From contig CM065304.1 of assembly GCA_033032175.1 (NCBI GenBank), positions 4,278,001 through 4,342,000 on the forward strand: a stretch of 64,000 nucleotides of DNA, written 5' to 3'. Made by a program: the position numbers and the translations under genes. Shown in pieces: positions 34,501 to 41,338 of the stretch. Every line of letters starts with the position of its first letter. The first letter of the stretch is position 1. The notes beneath the pieces are model-generated. The model worked only from the letters and a program-made list of their open reading frames with translations. It did no database searches and was not told the origin of the DNA. The stretch comes from Saturnia japonica. Its lineage: Eukaryota > Arthropoda > Insecta > Lepidoptera > Saturniidae.

Positions 34501-36144
34501 AAGATAGGATTCAATATTTTTATTCCAATATGGTCAGGACCACAATTCTCTTGTATGTGGTTTCCATCAGTGAAATCCAATATAGTTAGACCTCTTTGCC
34601 ACTTTATTTCAGTGTCTTTGTTTCTTATAATTTTACAAAAAAGTCGTATTTCTTCATTTAGATTCACATTTAGTTCTTTTGGTAGAGGTTCAATAATTCC
34701 AGGAACAATTTTTGTTTCAGTTTGAAACAAATAATCTATAACCCTGACGTCAGAATAATTGGAATCTACACCGAAACATGTTTCAGTGACTGCTGTATAA
34801 ACACCTGTGTCGTTAGTTTTCGTGTTAAATATAATGAGCTCGGAAGATGTCCTATTGTTATATATTTTTATCCTGTCATTTACTTCTAATAGAATATTAT
34901 TTTTATACCACATTATATCATTGATGCTCTGTGATTTAAATTTTACATACAAGACTATTGTGCTACATTGTACAGTAGTAAAACTTCTTAAGGGTTTTAT
35001 CACTCCAAGGTTATTTGGATTCCATACGCTTGAGTATATCACTGTTTTTAGTTTGGGTATAACAGAGACGATAGCTTTGCATGTTTCTGCTCTAAAATAC
35101 CCCTCGCAAATTAGTGTGTAAATACCAGCATCACTGTAGCGAGCCGATTTAATATATAACTCTATGTGAGAGTTGCTTTTTATTTTTATTTTCCTTTTGT
35201 CGTTTTTTCGTATAACTACGCCGTTTTTATACCATACTTCATTTACTGAATGTATCACTTTACATCGTAATCTAACTGATTGATTAACCTCAACGTATAC
35301 ATCTGTTAAGGGTTCAATTACAACAGCCATTGGATATACATCTGAAACAAAATAATAATAATAATAAAATAAGAACATAACGTTTCTTCAGATTTTTAAT
35401 AAGTCTCGTCAAAGCTCTCTTACTTATAAAAATATGTAGACCATAATCTACTATTCAATCGATCATAGATTAAAATTAAAACTGCATACAAAAGTACTAT
35501 ATTGTGCCTTTTAAGGGAAAATTTCAAAGGTTTTTTAAATCGAAATGTTAAGTTTTTACCGGCTACTCCGTGCCGCTTTTATCCGATAAATCTGGTGACT
35601 AATTACAGACGTTCTCTATGTAGCTTCGGGTAGGGCAAGTAATAGCGTATATGGGCACTACATCGATCGAAGTCAGTTTGAAAGCAATATTAACGGATGT
35701 CATAAGCATTCGACAACTCGATTTTATTTTATTTAAAGGTTTTATTACTTCTTTGATATATTTTACTTTATTGATTTAATGCCCCGTTTGTGCAACTTGT
35801 TTTGTCTACCGTTTCCAATTCGAAATCCAACCAACATAAAGGTATACCAAAATATATGACAGAATCATTCCTCGACCTTGATGACGGGTGTTGAATCTTC
35901 AAGCCTACTTGCTTTGTCATTGATAGCAAAAATATGCGTTTTATAATAATGTCATTATACTAACAATAACATAGTGATAGAGCTACATTTATTGCAAACC
36001 TGGTTACCTACTCTACAATAAAAATTTGTTGGTCTGTTTCGGTAGCCCTTAAGTACTATCTAAGGATCCATCATTGCTTAACATTCGATGAGACTGCTGT
36101 TAATAATACTTACTCCTAGCGGCCTTAGAAGAACAGCCCGCCAT
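1438..36144 (-). CDS. Split gene for an Ig-Ig-Ig-Ig-FN3-kinase protein (titin/obscurin-type kinase), 13 coding exons
   Basis: Join, in transcript order: 36144-36114, 35341-34421, 33930-33752, 32977-32720, 29783-29704, 29152-29072, 26102-25909, 23982-23828, 21705-21524, 17515-17171, 16303-15748, 2451-2099, 1525-1438. Every intron is GT/AG, the phases match, and the sum is 3,423 nt (1,140 aa). Ig domains lie near residues 14-105, 106-205, 206-317 and 318-420, an FN3-like domain near 490-582, and the kinase at about 612-945. Kinase landmarks are the glycine loop G622-x-G624-x-x-G627, K648, E663, H736-L-D738, N743, D758-F-N760 and S784-P-E. The family (twitchin, titin, obscurin/Unc-89) are muscle sarcomere kinases, so a cytoskeletal role is likely but inferred. 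The protein is far shorter than those giants and strongly diverged, so it may be a paralogue. The first eleven exons are well supported. The last two rest on splice signals and phase only. Confidence 0.82.
1614..1797. mobile_element. TA-flanked MITE, 184 bp
   Basis: The inverted ends CAGTGTAAACTCTTTATAACG are flanked by TA on both sides. Inner sub-palindromes of GTTATA/TATAAC run through most of the element. TA duplication and CAGTG ends fit a non-autonomous Tc1/mariner (pogo/Tigger-like) element. Two relatives are at 21840-22252 and 61704-61872. Confidence 0.9.
2099..2451 (-). CDS. Exon 12: low-complexity C-terminal tail (tentative)
   Basis: 353 nt between acceptor AATTCATTGTAG and donor GGTAAGCC, phase 0 in and 2 out, matching exons 11 and 13. 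It encodes repeats of TSEP, a basic cluster MKRHKRKR that resembles a nuclear signal, and a three-fold DTKST/STKST motif followed by VN or FN. The link to exon 11 across 13.3 kb is inferred from phase and strand. It could instead belong to a separate small gene starting at the Met at 2427. Confidence 0.58.
2452..5234. other. Intron 11 (of 12), distal part: simple repeats and a repeat fragment
   Basis: Intronic, AT-rich. It contains GT/GA-rich simple sequence near 2900-2940 and 3668-3690 and a ~90-bp repeat relic at 4345-4437. Short open frames here have no recognisable motifs or codon bias. Confidence 0.45.
4345..4437 (-). repeat. Repeat fragment shared with 47627-47720
   Basis: The reverse complement of this stretch (containing CACCTATCTAGGTA and CGAGAAACCAA) closely matches 47627-47720 on the plus strand. 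This is a dispersed family of unknown class; only its last ~95 bp are recognised. Confidence 0.65.
6047..7335 (+). pseudogene. Jockey LINE ORF1 (gag-like), broken
   Basis: Nucleic-acid-binding protein of the retrotransposon RNP. The ATG at 6047 opens a Pro/Ala/Ser-rich N-terminus that stops at 6613. A second frame (6856-7212) carries the PRE_C2HC-like region (EITSEEVLASLQEQKFPIRE; VSVEPPYKNSLPSQCHNC). The zinc knuckles that follow are cut by stops at 7210-7212 and again shortly after, where RPRCVKGLEDHPTRECT is still readable. At least one frameshift and two stops are needed to explain it. Confidence 0.85.
7640..10571 (+). pseudogene. Jockey LINE ORF2 (endonuclease + reverse transcriptase), broken
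   Basis: Element replication enzyme. The endonuclease part shows ISFFNARNL, VLLVQETLL, VIIAGDLNSGHT and LDSDHRPVI. An in-frame TAG at 7896-7898 interrupts it. A frameshift at a C-run near 8790 and another near 9275 separate it from the RT domain. The RT keeps the palm motifs FFDVTKAFDKVWH, GVPQGSILAPSLFNLYV and the catalytic YADDTVIYS. The C-terminus runs to 10571. Three lesions mean this copy is dead, but the catalytic residues are intact, so it died fairly recently. Confidence 0.9.
11886..12196. mobile_element. ~310-bp MITE-like element nested in the CR1-like LINE
   Basis: It interrupts the LINE frame exactly between SLLSVF and SKLFEKLV. A TAAAAA (A-rich) duplication flanks it. It bears inverted AAAAGTGAAACTTTT / AAAAGTTTCACTTT motifs close to its ends, at 11913 and 12184. 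Inside are a ~58-bp direct duplication (11918-12033) and a GC-rich segment (12057-12150). Confidence 0.72.
11918..12033. repeat. Two tandem ~58-bp units
   Basis: CACATTATAGACATTTAACT and its flanks occur twice in direct succession, with one or two differences. This is a local duplication inside the nested MITE-like element. Confidence 0.85.
13892..14345 (-). mobile_element. RTE-clade LINE 3' fragment with 10-bp target duplication
   Basis: The C-terminal part of an RTE/BovB-like ORF2 is readable (LRDRIRNEEIRRQTKVTDIA; KLKWQWAGHIVQRTDGRW; GRPSTRWKDDI; DRSLWRSMGETYVQQW), ending in the family's (ATG/CAT)n tail at 13892-13908. ACTTTCTTTC flanks it on both sides (13882-13891 and 14346-14355). Removing the insert and one copy restores the frame of the host LINE's ORF1. 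Confidence 0.93.
14491..15747. other. Intron 11, proximal part; no gene
   Basis: Between the LINE ORF1 start and exon 11. 14491 to about 14860 may be the LINE's 5' UTR. A GC-rich patch at 15450-15530 has splice-like borders but would break the reading frame (see rejected items). Confidence 0.45.
15748..16303 (-). CDS. Exon 11: kinase C-lobe with Ser-rich insert
   Basis: 556 nt with acceptor ATTTTTAAG and donor GTAAAA, ending in phase 0. It opens with LTGKLPF (family consensus LSGLSPF). About 85 extra, Ser-rich residues follow (for example DSSSSFSFRSIDTGSS and SVESSISSTCS) before the normal C-lobe resumes at DNPYLDDVSLVAKDFLYRLL and KAADALKHPWL. Reading through the donor would add 13 residues and stop at 15706, an alternative terminus. 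Confidence 0.9.
16514..16600 (+). repeat. ~85-bp repeat shared with 21347-21445
   Basis: TTATCGTAGCATGACAATGT here aligns with TTATCATAGCATGGCTAAAG near 21350, followed by GATGATGAGCACAGTGCAAT versus GATGATAAACACAATGCAAT. This is a short diverged dispersed repeat in two introns of the same gene. Confidence 0.6.
17171..17515 (-). CDS. Exon 10: kinase catalytic core
   Basis: 345 nt with acceptor TTCATTTTGCAG and donor GTGAGT. The catalytic loop is HLDIKPHN (titin/MLCK-type HLD instead of HRD). The metal-binding motif is DFN, not DFG. The activation segment ends GTPFYVSPEM (SPE in place of APE). DMWNLGLVIY is helix F. The catalytic Asp, Asn and metal-binding Asp are all kept. Confidence 0.92.
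17696..20177 (+). pseudogene. R1-clade LINE remnant: broken gag ORF1, no ORF2
   Basis: ORF1 begins at ATG 17696 (MEAKPKELLPQDGTRKGE). After frameshifts around 18100-18360 it resumes as LAAILEVCKKSGHLKGTF, a typical R1-type gag segment, with a coiled coil (TRKLRAEVEELKAEIVTL). The frame shifts again at 19417. The zinc knuckles follow at 19555-19735: CFKCLDVGHIRPVYQ (last Cys lost), CFRCGLLGRKAQEC (His to Arg) and CALCADAGRPADH. ORF2 is absent; about 400 bp of GC-rich 3' sequence follows directly. It is antisense to the kinase gene, in intron 9. Confidence 0.82.
20275..20880 (+). pseudogene. Mariner-like (IS630-Tc1-mariner) transposase remnant
   Basis: The C-terminal half of a DDE transposase: GVTVPYFFKSEAGQNLTVNG, WCQYNGTLCHTARETM, then PRSCDMTPLDFFLW and YLKSKVYIHKPGMTEE. 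The second catalytic Asp of the family motif QDGAT is Asn here, so the enzyme is dead. The last acid lies 36 residues on. The 3' end near 20845-20870 (AAGTACCTCCAAATTAATCA) looks like the element's terminal repeat. The 5' half is missing, replaced by the R1 remnant. Confidence 0.78.
21524..21705 (-). CDS. Exon 9: kinase N-lobe, VAIK lysine and helix C
   Basis: 182 nt with acceptor TTGTTCACAG and donor GTAAGT. FFAGKLLYG contains the ATP-anchoring Lys (K648). QHEYALLNRLKHKNIV contains the helix-C Glu (E663). The exon ends in ALIVLE, and the split codon joins to FLWGGEF, the normal hinge sequence of this kinase family. Confidence 0.9.
21840..22252. mobile_element. TA-flanked MITE, 413-bp version
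   Basis: Same CAGTGTAAACTCTTTATAACG ends as the 1614-1797 copy, with TA on both sides, in the opposite orientation. It has about 200 bp of extra internal sequence (roughly 21980-22190), so it may be closer to the ancestral element or carry an insertion. Confidence 0.86.
22253..23827. other. Intron 8, no gene seen
   Basis: AT-rich intron sequence. A short frame at 23132-23320 has no recognisable motif. Confidence 0.4.
23828..23982 (-). CDS. Exon 8: kinase linker and glycine-rich loop
   Basis: 155 nt with acceptor TTTTATTACAG and donor GTAGGT. It encodes the linker helix (VEQEHWETFFKVND) and the start of the kinase N-lobe, IKIIGTGSLGTVVAVE, a complete GxGxxG loop. Confidence 0.9.
24339..24705 (+). 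repeat. Copy A of an ACTAGC-starting repeat with internal monomers
   Basis: Starts ACTAGCTGCACCCTTTGG and ends near GGCATATTCGCCATCGGTGT, matching the ends of the copies at 39345 and 43535. It contains only one or two of the ~125-bp internal units, with the phrase AGCCGTTTTTGAGTTAAA at the end. Confidence 0.7.
25306..25765 (-). mobile_element. LINE 3' end (RT C-terminal region)
   Basis: The minus strand reads INAVEMRALRGMLGVKLSY, IRELCGVKEDIV, FGHVERMNKRRMTKQIYDA, VIVGRGRARRTFINEIGDLL and NRRACMKRLMNVEEVKEV, the usual C-terminal end of a lepidopteran LINE. One in-frame stop precedes FGHVERM. An ACAT microsatellite forms the tail at 25311-25326. It lies in intron 7. Confidence 0.85.
25909..26102 (-). 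CDS. Exon 7: FN3-like domain, later strands
   Basis: 194 nt with acceptor TTTAATCACAG and donor GTAAGT. RFKIVIYHEKGYKE, then TLEITNTPVDEMIRISI, follows the FN3 pattern of strands C, E and F before the kinase. The domain is strongly diverged, so FN3 is the best reading from position and pattern, not a certain one. Confidence 0.8.
27051..28327 (-). pseudogene. Degenerate DNA transposon transposase, D-D-E spacing about 82 (Sailor-like)
   Basis: The minus-strand frame starts at 28327 (MPKRSQPLKNDTRELIIKFQ). The three catalytic blocks are readable: VVFIDET with a stop after it (about 27820), SVILMDNVPYHLV (Asp codon 27566-27568) and PYHCQYNTIELIW (Glu codon 27315-27317). The stretch between the second Asp and the Glu is 82-83 residues, allowing for one small indel. 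An acidic C-terminus follows (HVSEDDSDSSSELKSDF). Stops and frameshifts are scattered. The spacing matches the described DD82E/Sailor group of the Tc1/mariner superfamily. Terminal repeats were not found. It lies in intron 6. Confidence 0.78.
29072..29152 (-). CDS. Exon 6: FN3-like domain, early strands
   Basis: 81 nt with acceptor AATTATAG and donor GTAAGT, phase 2-2. It encodes RNVDLVIEDRTRESGYG and then MLLKFSW across the junction. The Trp split by the next intron matches the conserved Trp of FN3 strand B/C. Confidence 0.72.
29268..29660 (+). mobile_element. RTE-type LINE 3' fragment
   Basis: The plus strand reads ECWPPKAVDEKRMRVAEMRM, LRWMCGVKK, EDRVTKKTMRMIVSGN and CAAPTPPSVR, with several stops. 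This is the C-terminal region of an RTE-like ORF2. It is in intron 5, antisense to the gene. Confidence 0.78.
29704..29783 (-). CDS. Exon 5: short exon leading into the FN3-like domain
   Basis: 80 nt between a TTATAAG acceptor and a GTGAGT donor, phase 0 in and 2 out. It encodes TMMTNKGTNDVGEMTPND and on. It is too short to identify by itself. It is supported by exact phase fit with both neighbours and with the full-length frame. Confidence 0.7.
30131..30420 (+). repeat. Copy B of the ACTAGC repeat, truncated
   Basis: Begins ACTAGCGGTGTTACGCGGGG and shares TTTGTTACGCAGTAAATATT and the ATTCTCATAAAAATCGGT monomer phrase with the other copies. It stops after about two internal units. Confidence 0.65.
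30505..30770 (-). mobile_element. tRNA-derived SINE
   Basis: Read on the minus strand the head (30770 downward) is tRNA-like: CCTCATTAGCCTAGTGGTC contains an A box and CTGGGTTCGATCCCCAGG a B box inside a perfect T-arm. The body continues to a tail near 30505. The copy at 63172-63450 has the same layout. It resembles lepidopteran SINEs of the Metulj type, a name given from memory, not from a search. Confidence 0.84.
31735..31850 (-). mobile_element. Second tRNA-headed SINE fragment
   Basis: Minus strand: GTCGCGGGTTCGATCCCCGC is a complete T-arm with B box, but the D-arm and anticodon stem do not fold well. A TA-dinucleotide run abuts the 3' side (31705-31731). Best read as a SINE relic, not a tRNA gene. 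Confidence 0.6.
31856..32275 (-). repeat. Dispersed repeat with CTGT simple-sequence edge
   Basis: Starts with CTGTCTGTCTGTCTGTTTGT and ends with ACCACGGGCACAGCTAGTTT, the reverse complement of the ACTAGCTGTGCCCGCGGC start seen at 52404. This is a lepidopteran-type non-coding repeat of unknown class, sitting in intron 4. Confidence 0.55.
32720..32977 (-). CDS. Exon 4: second half of the fourth Ig domain plus linker
   Basis: 258 nt, phase 0-0, with acceptor TTTCAATAG and donor GTAAGT. HYILNVKGV and KVVCELR supply the late strands and second cysteine of Ig4. A Pro/Lys-rich linker follows (APKPLKVYEK). Confidence 0.85.
33752..33930 (-). CDS. Exon 3: first half of the fourth Ig domain
   Basis: The exon begins after TGTTTTCAG and ends at a GTAAGT donor (phase 1 in, phase 0 out). 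It carries PPVVRTPV, the first Ig cysteine in VIFDCRF and the core Trp in VVWKLG. The second half of this Ig fold is in the next exon. Confidence 0.85.
34421..35341 (-). CDS. Exon 2: three Ig-like domains
   Basis: The acceptor TTTTGTTTCAG and donor GGGTATGT bound a 921-nt phase 1-1 exon, the usual phase for Ig modules. Ig1 has the canonical set: Cys in RLRCKV, Trp in EVWYKN, and the DAGIYTLIC signature. Ig2 keeps the Trp (IMWYKN) and DTGVY, but both disulfide cysteines are missing (VLYVKF and YTAV). Ig3 has LFCKI, IKWQRG and a late Cys in TSSCLF. The exon is open throughout on the minus strand. Confidence 0.88.
36114..36144 (-). CDS. Exon 1: start codon exon
   Basis: The ATG is in good context (AAACATGG) and encodes MAGCSSKAAR. 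The exon ends with one extra base before a GTAAGT donor. That single base fits the phase needed by exon 2. Just upstream in the transcript, at about 36173, a pyrimidine-rich TTTTGTTTTAG could be the acceptor of a 5' UTR intron, so the transcription start may lie further out. The glycine is at position 3, so N-myristoylation is not expected. Confidence 0.72.
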
Positions 36145-36604
36145 GTTTAGTTACGTAGTAACCAACGTGAAAACCTAAAACAAAATTTTTATATGTATTG
36201 TATATTATATACTATATAACATCTACATGTATAATACATATATATTCACCAATATAAATAGCGTTCAACACAGCACTTGCATAAAATTTTAAGTATTTTT
36301 CGATTGAGTATAACTGAAATATGAAATGAAAGCTTGTTTTATAAAAGTTTTGTAATGAATATTTGTTTCTCAGCAAACCATTCATTTGCATATCATGGGG
36401 GTGCATAAGAATAACTGGTTTGCCATCTTTAGGAATCCATCATATTGGATTTATAATGTCGTCACTTGGTTAACCATTCATTTTCATTCGAACTAAACGT
36501 GTATGCATTTCGACTCAATCGGTTGGGGATAACTGTTTTAAAATTCAGTTGCTAGATTTGTCCCATACTAATAGGGTAAGTTAAATAGAAGCTACAGATC
36601 ACTA

Positions 36605-36830
36605 AATGCACAGACACGTGTTCCTTCCTTCCTCCCAGGAGGCAGAAACATGTATATGTTAGTTTTAGCCAGTTCGCGACTTAATTGAAACTACGCCAAC
36701 AGCCCTAGCCGAGTTTATGGCCTTGAGCCACGCTTTCGCGGCTGAGTGTCTTAAGTGCTCGCCTCCAAGTCACGGTGAAGTTGTAAAAAACGACTGAGGC
36801 TCCCGTGCCCTTATGGCAACAAGAAAAATC
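36605..36830 (+). mobile_element. Jockey-family LINE 3' tail copy
   Basis: Matches the 3' UTR of the LINE at 5235-11098 (region about 10805-11040), including CTTCCTCCCAGGAGG, TTTCGCGGCTGAGTG and GCTCGCC..CCAAGTC, with many differences. It is a relative, not a recent copy of that element. Confidence 0.75.
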
Positions 36831-38184
36831 AGTAAACATAATGCTTGTAAATACGAGTTCAATTAATAACATTATCGGCTGACAATGAATGAAAGTATAG
36901 AATATAGAAGGAATATGAACGCTGGTGATGAATTCAATATTATTTACCTATTATTTGTCTGGAGTAATCGTTAAGCCTGTGTCTGAAATTTGCCCAGAAA
37001 TGAGATACTTGCATACTAATATTATAAACTTTAATACGTGGGGGGGGGGGGAAATGGGAAATGGTGCTCACTGTCATAAATTCCAAACTAAACATGTCAC
37101 TAAAGTTCTATCTCTACACTAACAGAGATCTATTCTATAAAATGATAACCCCTCTTGCTCCATCATAACGCCCAAATACGAACGTTTCACTGAATTTATC
37201 TGAATGAATGTCTGTGAGCGTCATTTCTCGGAATACGTTCAAGAAAAATCATTGTCAAATATTTTCTACCGCTTTTAATCTATTATCGCGAATGTACAAA
37301 GATGCTGAATAATAATAGAAGCAATGTTTTATTTTTATAGCATGCTCTGGAAATCAGAGGATATCTCATTTATGCTAGTAATGGCTGATTATTCAATCAA
37401 GAGATCCGTAGTCTTTATTTGAAGAATAATTTTTAAATATGGACACGTTCTCCATTCGTTATTTGTCAAAACGTCAAAACTACTCCCCAAATAAAGTTAC
37501 GCGTCGACTAAAAAATCGACACTTGATCATATTATAGATAGATTTGCATTCTTACAGTCTTCAGAAGCTACGTGTTACCATTCAAATTTGTTTTTTTATA
37601 CATCCAAGCTGAAAAACAAGCATAGGGCCTTCATGATGGTAAGCGGCTACCGAACCTATTAACTCTTGTAAATACCTTAGGTAAAGACTAGAGCGTTGTC
37701 GATCTTGATTCTGCCTACTCGCCAAGGAGCTCTGGTAACTCTACTCACAGTAGGAATACGACACCAGTTTATTTGACTGCGATCTTCTGTAGGATGGAGG
37801 TATTCCACCAGTCTTGCTGTACCTAGTAGAAGGAAATCTCCAAAGACATTTCTCTATGCCCTTCCTCTCTTTTTAAACCCCCCCCCCCCCTTCCCCAAGG
37901 AGCTCAAGAAATCTTATTCACCGCAGTAACAAAACGCAATATTAAAAGGAATATATAAAAAAAGAATGTATCGAAAAATCTGAAATGACAACAGCTGGTG
38001 GAAGGAAATGAAGGCAAGGTAAATCGACAGATAATACGCGTTTAGAACCGCCTTTTGAAAGACTAAAAATATTTTTTGTAGAAGAATAATAAAACTTCAA
38101 AGACAGATGTTAACATAACGAAAGTTTCATATTATGGAGGAATCAAAAAATAAGCGCGTCATATATTTTGATATTAACGCGGTA

Positions 38185-38262
38185 TTTTTTTTTTAGAACT
38201 GACTACACTGTTAGCCTTAGGGGCCCTATCCAAAAACAGAGCGGCTTTTACAGCTTCACCGA
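38185..38262 (-). mobile_element. 78-bp LINE 3' tail with 12-bp target duplication
   Basis: Minus strand: CGGTGAAGCTGTAAAAGCCG through GGGCCCCTAAGGCTAACAGT to a poly(A). ATTAACGCGGTA flanks both sides (38173-38184 and 38263-38274). Confidence 0.92.
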
Positions 38263-39344
38263 ATTAACGCGGTAAGCTGAAGTCACTGTGATAAGCTGAT
38301 AAGCACTTATACCGTAAGCACGGTACAAGAGGCAGAAGAACGCAATTGTCGAGACCACCAAGTTTCCTTTGCACGTAATAATTTAATCGTAACCTAAAAC
38401 AATATACCTAAACTAAATTTGTTGTTTATAACTGGTTCGATTTTATGAAATTAAACAAGTTATTCCTCAATCAGAAGTTTGCTAAAATGTGGTTTGACTG
38501 GAAAGTTTATTGAAAACGAATTAGTATTTGAACTCGTGGTAAAGGTCTAATATAATAAACCATGAAACAGAACCTTCCTGTTCGTCAGAATCGCGGACAT
38601 CGTTATAAGCAAGGTCTAAATTACATTAGTTGCGTTGGCTCGCAAAGCAAATAAGTAAAAAACACATTTTTGCCAACTATAAAAGTATTCGCTGTATTCG
38701 AATATCAAACGACAAACGACAAACAAATATAATTCGATGAAGATTGGAATATTAACAGTTCCTAGTACAATATTCATATAGGTTAATATTTATCAAAGGA
38801 TAAAATATATTACTGGAGACAAGAAAGAAAATTAAAATGTGCACATCACTAGTTACAATCATGTAGCTTTCGATTTGCGACAATTATTTTCACGTTTCGA
38901 CAGATGTTCATTCAAACGGAAAAACATTTATATTGCAATACGTAAAACAAACTTTAACTTCATGGTTAAATGTAACGGTCGTAGCATTTTGTGTCTATCA
39001 AAGGTTGTAAATTACATTACATTAAATCAATCATATGAAAAACGTAAGAAACGAAAAGACGAATTATTGTATTGTAATATTAGCTTTTTTTTATAACAAT
39101 TTATAGAACAAAAAGTAGTTAATAATTTATAATAAATAAAGTTACAGGAGAAGGGTATCTTTGGTCACTGGTAAGAGTCTCAGGACAGTTTATACTAAAT
39201 TAAATTTAAATTAAATAAACTTGACAAGCTAAATTATTAAAAAGGAAACAAAAAAACTCGAATGCAACAAAAACACCACAATTTTTTTTTCCTTTTGTTG
39301 CTTTTTTTGATTCCCAGACTTCGTAGATATCTATTATATACCCT

Positions 39345-40107
39345 ACTAGCGGTATGCCCGCGGCTCTGCACGCGTTTTTTACTACGCAGTAATTATTTAA
39401 ATCCCTTTATTTTTTACTCATATTGTTGACAATTCATATGCCGTATCAATTGAGGAGTGGCATGTATTTCCTGTGTACAATTTTCATCAGAATGGGTTGA
39501 AAACTATTATTCTAATGTATAATTTTTAATGCATTATAAATTCTTATAGCCTCTCAATTATAATAGCCATGATGTATGTTTCTCGTCTACAATAATTTGA
39601 TCAGAATCGGTTGAGAATTAATGAAAATTAAACTTTTTAACTTTTTTTAATTCCAGAAGTAATATTGACAATTCTTATAGCCCATTAATTATGTAAATAG
39701 TTAGACTTCGCGTGTATAAAATTTCATAAAAATCAGTTAATAATTAATGAAATTTTAATATTTTGAAAATATCTTCTTTTTTTTTAAGGTTTACAAATGT
39801 GTTATTGAAAATTTTCATTACTTATCATTCATGGAATGACTTATACTTCGCGTATACATCATTGAATTAACGAAAATATATATTTATTGAATTTTTTTTT
39901 TATATTTAAAAGTAATAATGATATTTCTTATACCCCTGACCAATGATATAACCATCCCGTTTACAAAATTTCATAAGAATCAGTCAAGCCGTTTTTGAGT
40001 TAAATCCGGACATACAAATATCCAAAAAAAAATTAATGGCATATTCGTGATCAGTATCGTTCATATAATATGCGTATTGAGAAATTTTGGAAAAATATTA
40101 AAAGTAC
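39345..40107 (+). repeat. Copy C of the ACTAGC repeat, about five ~125-bp internal monomers
   Basis: Starts ACTAGCGGTATGCCCGCGGC. It then contains about five diverged tandem units, each with a phrase like TTTCATAAAAATCAGTTAAT and TTCTTATAGCCC. It ends past GGCATATTCGTGATCAGTAT. A matching copy lies inverted at 43535-44296. No protein is encoded. Confidence 0.8.
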
Positions 40108-41264
40108 CAACCGTCCCAATAAAACTTCAAAAATAATTAAAATAATACCCTATTATACCAGCCTATCGGAAGGTTTTTTGAAGAACGTGAAACCCCTTTT
40201 ATTCCTTTCTTACCAAAAGCATAAATATGAATGGGTTCTTCATACAAACTAACACCCAAGTTATATTTTTACCACATGTGGAATAACACAGTGAAATAAT
40301 AATAAAACTGTATAATCCAGATAATTTACAATAGGTGTATGTATCGCTTAGAATATATAAAAACCCGCGAACCGCGATTGACAGCGCACGTCATATTTCT
40401 ATCATAAAATAAAACAGTAATTATGCCGTACTGCGTAGTTAAACAGTTTATATATACCAATCTTAAAAAGAATACTGGACTACCATTTAATACAATACAA
40501 TGCATTCGTTATTAAGTATAACAATATCAATTAATCAACAAACCAGATTGACAAGCAACAAACTGGTTGGAATGGCAGCCGATATCATTTCACCATTATC
40601 CCCCTTACATCCCGATGCAACCCAAATATAATACAGACCAGACCTGTATACAGCCGTTCCTAATAATTGAATAGACATTTATTGGAAAAAAGGATTAAGA
40701 TCAATTGCCATTAAGAAGTTCTAGTGTCGATTTCATTAATTGACATTTAATTAATCAGTGTACACGCATATAATTTAAAACAAGACGATTTTTTTAGCGA
40801 AAACGTTTTAAATTAATATTAATGAAATAATGAAACAGGATTTAATATTCAATAATATTAAATAAATTTCTAGTTCCTTTGATGCTTGATGATCCAAAAA
40901 TGATTCACACACCCTGGATATAAGCACACGGGAGAAGTTCAAAGGTGTCTCACAAGACCCGTCTGTTGTCCTGTTCTGGTAGAGCTACCAATGATTTTTT
41001 TTTTCACCTTGTATAAAGAAGTTGTATGCATGAATCAGAGAGAATTAAGCCACCAGACAATATGTTTACAATGTACATGGTTCAGTATGAAAATAAAATA
41101 AGGAATAAATAAACGAAGCAGAAATGCGTCACAGATAATGTAAATCAACGAAAATGCACTCCACCCACCCCCTACTCTAGCACCCTATGAAAATCTAGGG
41201 CAACCCTCATTGCGCATGTCCTGAACTACGAAAATAAACCTGGATTTCCCGGAAATCTATATAG

Positions 41265-41338
41265 GGTCCATTAGCTCAGACGGTTAGAGCTTCGTGCTAA
41301 TAACGCGAAGGTCGCGGGTTCGAGCCCCGCATGGGCCA
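41265..41338 (+). tRNA. tRNA-Ile (anticodon AAU)
   Basis: A full cloverleaf folds by hand. Acceptor GGTCCAT pairs with ATGGGCC (one G-U), the D-stem is GCTC/GAGC, and the anticodon stem TCGTG/CGCGA encloses the loop CTAATAA with anticodon AAT at 41299-41301. The T-stem is GCGGG/CCCGC around TTCGAGC, and the discriminator is A. The A box (TTAGCTCAGACGG) and B box (GGTTCGAGCCC) are intact, and a T6 run at 41345-41350 can stop Pol III. It reads AUU codons after A34-to-inosine editing, which also allows AUC. No CCA is encoded, as expected in a eukaryote. Confidence 0.97.

Larger units (their letters stand above)
36145..39344. other. Upstream of the kinase gene; LINE tails only
   Basis: Likely holds the promoter and any 5' UTR exon of the minus-strand gene. 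No second gene was recognised. It includes two LINE-tail insertions (36605-36830 and 38185-38262), a G-run near 37040 and a C-run near 37880. The frame at 38839-39096 has no recognisable domain. Confidence 0.45.

Noticed and set aside
34807..35121. 104-codon plus-strand frame.
   Set aside because: Antisense shadow of the Ig exon, which shows clear Ig motifs on the minus strand.
38839..39096. 85-codon plus-strand frame.
   Set aside because: No domain, and low-complexity Lys/Ile-rich composition typical of AT-rich noncoding DNA.
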